Assembly (NCBI GenBank): GCA_009177215.1
Contig: WFLY01000118.1
Span: forward strand, 33,061 to 39,221
DNA: 6,161 bases
Source of the DNA: Bacillota bacterium
Lineage (GTDB): Bacteria; Bacillota; Clostridia; Lachnospirales; Lachnospiraceae
Reading direction: 5' to 3'
Shown: positions 1-4,256 of the stretch, one piece after another
How positions within the stretch are numbered: the stretch's first letter is position 1
Layout of the letters: each line of letters opens with the position of its first letter
Notes under the pieces: model-generated
Database searches by the model: none
Told to the model about the DNA's origin: nothing
What the model saw: only the letters and a program-made list of their open reading frames with translations
Made by a program: the position numbers and the translations under genes

Positions 1-27
1 CAAAAAAAAAGTTGTTCCTAAAAACAT
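1..27 (-). CDS. 5' end of a downstream tail gene (possible distal tail protein), truncated by window edge
   Basis: Only nine codons are visible, reading MFLGTTFFL. The start is supported by a strong AGGAGG at 33-38 placed 5 nt upstream, and by its position just after the stop of the preceding tail gene. The opening resembles the M-x-L/F-G-T-x-F-x-F start seen in distal-tail-like proteins of Firmicutes phages, and such a gene would fit here, but nine residues are far too few to assign a family. The last codons lie in a run of nine T on the coding strand. That run could be prone to slippage or to sequencing error, which would shift the frame right after the start. The start call is fairly secure; the identity is a guess. 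Confidence 0.5.
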
Positions 28-32
28 GGCAT

Positions 33-38
33 CCTCCT
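33..38 (-). promoter_or_regulatory. Ribosome binding site AGGAGG for the gene at 27-1
   Basis: A perfect AGGAGG lies on the minus strand 5 nt before the ATG at 27-25 and 3 nt after the TAG stop at 44-42. A second ATG directly follows the AGGAGG at 32-30, but it runs into a stop after three sense codons, so 27 is the real start. The site also argues that the TAG at 42-44 is used as a true terminator. Confidence 0.75.
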
Positions 39-41
39 CGT

Positions 42-1139
42 CTAGTTATAATATGCTTCCATATCATATACATTATTTTTTCTATGTATTACAAATGTGA
101 TTAAGGCATTTTGATTGTAATCACCGGGGGCGGTGACAACAATATGATTGGTATATGAGTCAACAACCTGTTTGTTTTCGCTGGTGACTAATGTTGCCCC
201 TATGATTTCCTTAAAGATGTTGTATTGAGTGGAACCTGTATTGACAGAAAGGACAGCATAATAGTTATCAGAGATACATATTATTTTTAAAGAAATTGCA
301 CCGTCTGTGGTTTTGAGGAACTGCCCCAAAGGGATTTTCCGTGCCTTTACAACCAGTGTAAAATCCCCGTAAGTTCCGGTCTCGTAAGTAAGGGCATTGC
401 CATCCAAAGTCACTTCGCCGTTTTCCAGCATATAATTGTCGTTATCTAAACGGTATCCGACAGTCAATATATTAGTTTTTAATGTGATACATCCTGTTTT
501 TTTATCGTTTGCCGCTTCAAAAGAGAAATTTGCCTTTACTGTATTATATTTGACATTTATTTTGATGTATCCGGTATCTACGGACATACCCCGTTTGGTT
601 TTTCCAAACGCCCTGATATAATATACAGTATGGTTACTTAGACCATAAACGGTATGAGATAAATTCTTTTCGGTATGGAATAAATCGGATGTATATATTT
701 GATTTTTGGCTGGGTCATATAAATAAAATGCATATTCATCCAGCGGCTCATCTTCCTGTTGTGAGTAACAGAGGTCTAAAGTGAGGTTTGCTTCCGATAC
801 GAAATCATCATTATTCATATTAGAAAAATAGAAGAGGGGGGTAGTATAGCAATAAAACAGAACGCCGTCCGAAAAATTGCTATGATTTCCGTCACTGTCA
901 TATACCTGAACCCGGATGATATATGACCTTCCGGGTTCCATTGTGTTTGCGGGAACGATGTGGTTTAGTTTAAACCCGTCTTGTTTACGATTATAAATTT
1001 GTTCCTGTGTTAAGTTGTCTGTTATGATTACCCTGTTTGATACTGCCTGATTCCAGTTGTAATAAAATTCCAACGTGTGGGGCTAAACAGGGTCAAAAGC
1101 ATCTACCGGGTAGACAGAAGGAGAGTTTATTGTTATCAT
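42..1139 (-). pseudogene. FnIII-like phage tail/baseplate protein interrupted by an amber codon at codon 19
   Basis: The reading frame from 1085 to 42 is open. Its best translation start is the ATG at 1139, preceded by AAAGG (1146-1150) at 6-nt spacing. Codon 19 of that frame is TAG (1083-1085). Reading through gives VDAFDPV-stop-PHTLEFYYNW with no frame change and 365 codons in all. Downstream of the stop there are only a TTG at 1073 and the first ATG at residue 67, neither with a visible Shine-Dalgarno. Residues ~20-110 look like an FnIII-type beta domain (NRVIITDN, PANTMEPGRSY, VQVYDSDGNHSNFSD). A second such domain covers ~115-198 (YAFYLYD, GLSNHTVYYIRAFG). A C-terminal beta-rich, lectin-like region runs from ~210 to 365 (ENGEVTLDG, FVIHRKNNVYDMEAYY). 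This organisation is known from hypothetical tail proteins of clostridial phages and suggests surface binding at the baseplate. Either the gene is inactivated, or the stop is suppressed or is a sequence error. Confidence 0.72.
1083..1085 (-). other. In-frame amber (TAG) codon within the FnIII-like tail gene
   Basis: TAG sits between GTT (Val18) and CCC (Pro20) of the frame that begins at 1139. It is one substitution from CAG (Gln), AAG (Lys) and TGG (Trp), among others. Both flanks are protein-like and in the same frame, so a point nonsense mutation is the simplest reading. Confidence 0.75.
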
Positions 1140-1145
1140 TTGATA

Positions 1146-1150
1146 CCTTT
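1146..1150 (-). promoter_or_regulatory. Ribosome binding site for the interrupted FnIII-like gene
   Basis: AAAGG lies 6 nt upstream of the ATG at 1139-1137. It is weaker than the other sites in this window, but it is the only plausible site and it decides the upstream start. A possible 5-bp TTGAT/ATCAA pairing could flank it; I do not consider that strong. Confidence 0.5.
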
Positions 1151-1223
1151 CCACGCGTTGCGATGCGCGCTTAAATCAATAGTTGGATACGCATTTTTAT
1201 CCGACTTCAGTATTTGAATTATT

Positions 1224-1613
1224 TTATTTTGTTGAAAAAACTAACTCATAGATTAGGACTGCAAACTGTCCGGGAACTGACGTGTTTTTAACAGTTAAGA
1301 ATGCTCCGCTTGCGTCATATCCTCCGGTTACACTTGTGTCACCAAGTCCTACATTACCTGCTACTTGAGATACACATGGGGCTGAGCCTCCATGTGTACT
1401 GACAAAAAAAAGACCGGAAACGGGGGTAGTTTGAGATGCGCAGATTAGCATGTAAAACCCTTGATTTGCTTGCATTCCAAAAGGGGATATATAGGCTTTT
1501 TCTGTCAAACCACTCCCAACGCTAATGGTACTCCTATATTCAAATTTTGCAATGTTTGTATCGCTCGTTCCGAGAGCACTGTAATCTACTCCATTTAACA
1601 TTATTTTTGCCAT
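1224..1613 (-). CDS. Small phage tail-module protein, 129 aa, function unknown
   Basis: I do not recognise a named family. The protein begins MAKIMLNGVDYSALG, an opening I associate with short hypothetical proteins placed after tail fibres in clostridial phages. It is rich in Gly, Ser, Thr and Val with alternating hydrophobic residues (GFYMLICAS, SGLFFVST, FAVLIYELVF), suggesting a compact beta structure. No signal peptide or clear membrane helix is seen. An in-frame ATG 19 codons upstream exists, but it lies inside the fibre gene and lacks a ribosome binding site, whereas the ATG at 1613 has AAGGAGGA 7 nt upstream. Its place between the fibre and the FnIII-like gene suggests a fibre-tip, adhesin or baseplate accessory role, which is inference only. 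Confidence 0.75.
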   Translation of the reverse strand: MAKIMLNGVDYSALGTSDTNIAKFEYRSTISVGSGLTEKAYISPFGMQANQGFYMLICASQTTPVSGLFFVSTHGGSAPCVSQVAGNVGLGDTSVTGGYDASGAFLTVKNTSVPGQFAVLIYELVFSTK

Positions 1614-1620
1614 TTTACTT

Positions 1621-1628
1621 TCCTCCTT
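1621..1628 (-). promoter_or_regulatory. Ribosome binding site AAGGAGGA overlapping the fibre stop codon
   Basis: AAGGAGGA precedes the ATG at 1613-1611 by 7 nt and shares bases with the TAA stop of the fibre gene (1629-1627). It fixes the start of the 129-aa gene and suggests that a ribosome ending the fibre gene can readily re-initiate. Confidence 0.8.
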
Positions 1629-3684
1629 AATCTGTAATAAAATATAAAGTTCCATTCTTTTTCTGTACATCTGCTAAAGCATTATATTGTGACTGTGTTA
1701 GTACTTTATATTTTAAATATGTATCTTTAATTACGTTTCCATCGCTGTCTTGGGTTGCTTCGATGGCAGTCGTAGCAACTGTGGCGGTTGCTGCATTCCC
1801 TTCCAGTTCCCCGTGTACCGTATCTATGTAGGCATTTCCCCAGTGCATATCAGATGCCCCAAGAGACATCTGCCCTGTTACTAAAGGACGCAGGTTTCCG
1901 GATGTGTCGAACGTTATTCCCTTGCGATTTGCTATGGTACTACACAAGGAATACAAAAATATACTATTGTCACTCGTAATATACATCTGTTCTCCTGCTG
2001 CGTTATACACTTCTCCTACACTTTTCTGCGTCATCAGAGTAGTCCTTAATATATTGGGAGATTCCCCTCCCCCTATAAAGGTGTTTCCATTACCGGTTAT
2101 AGTCAATTCCGAACCATAATGATGGTCGCCGTCTCCATCATCGAATGCTTGCGCCACAGTTACGTTATGAACCCCGTCATTCAAGCATACATTTTTCATG
2201 ACGAGTGTTCCGGTCATGGTATCACCGGATTTATCTACCGCCCCAATATTTGTCAAGGAGATATCCTTCGTACCGTCAAATGCCTCATTCCCTATCTTTC
2301 TTGCATTGGTAAGCTTACTTGCGCTCAATACAGCCTTTTCATTGTCATGGGTATTGTCAACGTTGCCCAGCCCGATTTTCGCCGGTGTGATATTGTATTC
2401 ACCTGTCTGGTATTCCGTCTCTGCGTCTCCCTTTACGGCTGTGATGATGTTGCTGCCCGTTCCGGGAACGTAGCCTAAAGCAGCAGAAATTTCAGCTGCC
2501 GTCAGGTTCCCATAAACCGGCTGCGTTCCGTCGGACTTGAGGAACTTGCCCTGATTACTTGTATCCGAGGCTGGCACATGGGTGCCGTGGGAGGCAGCTG
2601 CCTTATTATCCAACTGTGTCTGTATGGATGACTTTATCCCTTTCAGGCAATTGATTTCCGGGGCGGTCGCGGTAACACCGTCCAACTGATTGAGTTCATC
2701 CGCGGTTGCAGTAATCCCCAGATTAGCCAATGCCTGTTCCGGGGTGGCAGCGCCCGTGCCGCCCTGTGTTATGGGGAGGGCAGTGTTGTCGCCGGATGTA
2801 ACATGCCCCCGGCTGTCAACAGTGACCTGTCGGTAGGTTCCTGCCGCCACGCCGCTTAGGGGATGCTGGTACACAGGAACTTCCGTATCATTAATGAGCA
2901 GGCTGCCGTTTGTATCCGAACGCTGTGTTTTCGTTGCGTCCGTTCTTGCATGGGGGCTTTGCGCATGTTGGAAAGCCGTTTTTAGGTTATCCTTATCAGA
3001 TTGGGTGGTATGTATGGTAGAATTACCTGTGTGGGTATCTAATTCAGCCTGGTTAGCCTTCCTGCCGATGGCTCCATTGATTGCTTCCACGGCGTTTTCA
3101 TTGTCCGCTAGGGCATCCGCGAGTTCCTTTAAGGTATCGAGGGTTTCAGGTGCGCCATTGATTAATTCTGCAATCTTGTTATCAGTATAAGCAGTGGACT
3201 GTTCATAGGAGCCGTCTGTCTCCGGTATATAGCCTAAAGCATTTGTTATATTCTCATATGTTAATTCATTCCGTATAGCCGCAGAAGATTTGTTCTCCAC
3301 CTCCCCGAGACCGATTTGTTCCTTTGTCACGCCATGGGGGTTATCAGTGTTCCCCATATGGCTGTTCAGGGATGATTCCAGCTTCCTGCCGCTTGAACCT
3401 TCATAAATAGTGCCTTCCGATTCCCCAAAGGATAAAAACTCGGGTGTAATCTTTGTAAGGGAATTTAAAGGAACAACACCGTTTGCCTCCCCTTTTTGGG
3501 TTTCCCGGATAAAGCTGCCGATGATGTCGGGATGGTTTTTAATATATCCGGTCAGGGTAGAAGCGGATACTTTATAGGTAGAAGTGGAGTCTTCAACCAA
3601 AAGCACATCGGTATCGTCCATCCGGTCTAAGGCAGGCAGGTCTCTGACCTGAACTTCTTTTATCAATTTGTTTTCTGAATCCAT
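1627..3684 (-). CDS. Phage tail fibre protein, modular, 685 aa
   Basis: This is a probable host-recognition fibre attached to the baseplate. Residues 1-60 (VRDLPALDRMDDTDVLLVED) form a likely attachment segment. The shaft carries well-known fibre motifs in order: HGVTKEQIGLGEVEN (117-131), ALGYIP (149-154), INGAPETLDTLKELADAL (175-192), ITQGGTGAATPEQALANLGI (305-324), ELNQLDGVTA (330-339), ALGYVP (402-407), IGLGNVDNT (437-445) and DKSGDTMTGTLVM (484-496). The C-terminus has LGASDMHWGNAYI (608-620) and ends YNALADVQKKNGTLYFITD, a common fibre ending. I see no S74-type chaperone domain. The start at 3684 has AGGAGGAG 8 nt upstream. GC content is high in the central shaft and falls sharply near the C-terminus, consistent with module exchange. 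The fibre role is well supported; the receptor is unknown. Confidence 0.92.
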   Translation of the reverse strand: MDSENKLIKEVQVRDLPALDRMDDTDVLLVEDSTSTYKVSASTLTGYIKNHPDIIGSFIRETQKGEANGVVPLNSLTKITPEFLSFGESEGTIYEGSSGRKLESSLNSHMGNTDNPHGVTKEQIGLGEVENKSSAAIRNELTYENITNALGYIPETDGSYEQSTAYTDNKIAELINGAPETLDTLKELADALADNENAVEAINGAIGRKANQAELDTHTGNSTIHTTQSDKDNLKTAFQHAQSPHARTDATKTQRSDTNGSLLINDTEVPVYQHPLSGVAAGTYRQVTVDSRGHVTSGDNTALPITQGGTGAATPEQALANLGITATADELNQLDGVTATAPEINCLKGIKSSIQTQLDNKAAASHGTHVPASDTSNQGKFLKSDGTQPVYGNLTAAEISAALGYVPGTGSNIITAVKGDAETEYQTGEYNITPAKIGLGNVDNTHDNEKAVLSASKLTNARKIGNEAFDGTKDISLTNIGAVDKSGDTMTGTLVMKNVCLNDGVHNVTVAQAFDDGDGDHHYGSELTITGNGNTFIGGGESPNILRTTLMTQKSVGEVYNAAGEQMYITSDNSIFLYSLCSTIANRKGITFDTSGNLRPLVTGQMSLGASDMHWGNAYIDTVHGELEGNAATATVATTAIEATQDSDGNVIKDTYLKYKVLTQSQYNALADVQKKNGTLYFITD
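2471..2482 (-). repeat. Direct repeat copy 2 (12 bp) encoding ALGY in the fibre shaft
   Basis: TGCTTTAGGCTA on the minus strand is identical to the copy at 3230-3241. Both encode the ALGY of ALGY[IV]P. In each case an IGLG[EN]V[ED]N motif lies in the same shaft module, after it here and before it in the other copy. It may be a recombination foothold or just codon conservation. Confidence 0.6.
3230..3241 (-). repeat. Direct repeat copy 1 (12 bp) encoding ALGY in the fibre shaft
   Basis: This is the same 12 bases as at 2471-2482, in the same frame of the same gene about 760 bp away. It marks the first shaft module of the fibre. Confidence 0.6.
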
Positions 3685-3692
3685 GATGTTAT

Positions 3693-3700
3693 CTCCTCCT
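3693..3700 (-). promoter_or_regulatory. Ribosome binding site AGGAGGAG for the tail fibre gene
   Basis: AGGAGGAG ends 8 nt before the ATG at 3684-3682 and begins within the TAA stop (3702-3700) of the upstream 90-aa gene, giving TAAGGAGG. The same stop/Shine-Dalgarno overlap recurs at the next junction. Confidence 0.8.
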
Positions 3701-3972
3701 TATCGTAACCCGCAAATGTGCATGTCGTGTAGTCTGCCGCAGGGAATTCTGACCCATACGTTTGTGCCAACCTTGAGGTCTGTAACCGGCATTGCGCATT
3801 TCACATCGTATTTTTGCCCTGCTTTAATAATTGTGTATTCTCCGTTACATGATACACCCAAAATAGCGGAAGGAAAGGTTTGGTCGTAACCAAGCTTGCT
3901 GATTTTTTTGTCCACTATTGATATTATTTTGGCAGTAATTATATCGAGGGCTTTGTTTGTTTCATTTGTCAT
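3700..3972 (-). CDS. Small phage tail-module protein, 90 aa, function unknown
   Basis: The protein starts with an amphipathic helix-like stretch (ALDIITAKIISIVDKKISKLGYDQT, residues 8-32). A short beta-rich domain follows, with a Gly-Tyr-Thr turn (NGEYTIIKAGQKYDV) and a hydrophobic strand (VGTNVWVRIPCGRLHDMHICGL). The layout of a helix followed by a small OB-like barrel is typical of short hypothetical proteins encoded just before tail fibres in Firmicutes phages. I cannot name the family with certainty. The start at 3972 has GAGGAG (3981-3986) 8 nt upstream. It lies 15 bp upstream of the fibre start and is probably translationally coupled to it. A baseplate or fibre-linker role is inference from position. 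Confidence 0.8.
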   Translation of the reverse strand: MTNETNKALDIITAKIISIVDKKISKLGYDQTFPSAILGVSCNGEYTIIKAGQKYDVKCAMPVTDLKVGTNVWVRIPCGRLHDMHICGLR

Positions 3973-4067
3973 ACCATTTTCTCCTCATAAAACAGTAAAT
4001 TTTGTTTTCCGCACGCCTTTTGTGAGGTTCTTTGGACAAAAGCGCATATGCGTACATAAAGCATGTT

Positions 4068-4095
4068 ATTTTATCATAAATTTTTCCTGTTATAA
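4068..4095 (-). promoter_or_regulatory. Weak candidate promoter upstream of the 90-aa/fibre genes
   Basis: On the minus strand an extended -10, TGATAAAAT (TAAAAT at 4068-4073 with TG at 4075-4076), lies 16 bp after TTATAA (4090-4095), which matches the -35 consensus at only 3 of 6 bases. It would start transcripts about 90 nt before the 90-aa gene. AT-rich DNA yields such matches by chance, so this is tentative. Confidence 0.2.
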
Positions 4096-4116
4096 TAAGC
4101 CTATTTTCACAGGTAA

Positions 4117-4134
4117 GGGGCTGTTGCATTAAGC
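4117..4134 (+). repeat. Left terminal inverted repeat of the MITE-like element
   Basis: GGGGCTGTTGCATTAAGC, matching the reverse complement of 4198-4215 at 14 of 18 positions. The mismatches are at positions 8 and 11-13 of the repeat. Confidence 0.5.
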
Positions 4135-4197
4135 AAAGGGGTCGCATAATATGAAGGGATTTAATCATGGTTTGCCATTATATTTTGCATATCCGGC

Positions 4198-4215
4198 GCT
4201 TATCCCAGCAGCCCC
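4198..4215 (-). repeat. Right terminal inverted repeat of the MITE-like element
   Basis: Read on the minus strand this is GGGGCTGCTGGGATAAGC. It begins 41 bp after the end of the tape measure gene. Confidence 0.5.
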
Positions 4216-4256
4216 GGGAATCTGGAAAAAATATCACATTAACTTAAAGCTCTTTT

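Larger units (their letters stand above)
4117..4215. repeat. 99-bp imperfect inverted-repeat element, MITE-like or IS remnant
   Basis: The plus strand begins GGGGCTGTTGCATTAAGC (4117-4134) and ends GCTTATCCCAGCAGCCCC (4198-4215). The ends are reverse complements at 14 of 18 positions, including a perfect outer 7 bp. Complementarity stops exactly at 4117 and 4215 and continues weakly inward (for example GCATAATAT against the complement of ATATTTTGC), so much of the element could fold as one long imperfect hairpin. The flanks GGTAA and GGGAA match at 4 of 5 bases, a possible decayed target duplication. There is no transposase inside. The GGGGCTGTTGCA-type terminus is like ends of several IS families, but I cannot assign one. 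The alternative is a transcribed regulatory hairpin of the phage. Confidence 0.5.
3973..4256. other. 284-bp non-coding gap between tape measure and small tail gene
   Basis: This is the only long untranslated stretch in an otherwise packed operon. It is AT-rich except for GC-rich ends of an inverted repeat at 4117-4215. A 68-codon frame crosses it on the minus strand, but it has no ribosome binding site and no protein-like composition. I see no intrinsic terminator after the tape measure stop. Besides the inverted repeat it holds a weak promoter candidate (4068-4095), a 10-bp perfect palindrome CGCATATGCG (4043-4052) and the ribosome binding site GAGGAG (3981-3986) of the 90-aa gene. Confidence 0.7.

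Noticed and set aside
1071..1073. TTG at 1073 as the true start of the FnIII-like gene
   Set aside because: It has no ribosome binding site upstream, and the frame before the adjacent TAG has a good start and protein sequence that continues the domain.
1140..1223. Possible hairpin (CGCG...CGCG, TTGAT...ATCAA) ahead of the FnIII-like gene
   Set aside because: Stems are only 4-5 bp with large loops and there is no U-tract, so neither a terminator nor a riboswitch is supported.
1614..1670. Upstream extension of the 129-aa protein to the ATG at 1670
   Set aside because: This lies inside the fibre coding sequence with no Shine-Dalgarno, whereas the ATG at 1613 has a near-perfect one.
2119..2478. 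119-codon plus-strand frame opposite the tail fibre
   Set aside because: It is antisense to a fibre gene with clear family motifs; there is no ribosome binding site or domain.
1224..3684. Diversity-generating retroelement target in the fibre or the 129-aa gene
   Set aside because: No C-terminal variable repeat with adenine-targeted codons, no template repeat and no reverse transcriptase are visible in the window.
4043..4052. 10-bp perfect palindrome CGCATATGCG
   Set aside because: It is too short and single-copy to support an operator claim, and pairing does not extend beyond it.
3962..4168. 68-codon minus-strand frame across the non-coding gap
   Set aside because: It has no ribosome binding site, overlaps the start of the 90-aa gene, partly covers the inverted-repeat element and has no protein-like pattern.
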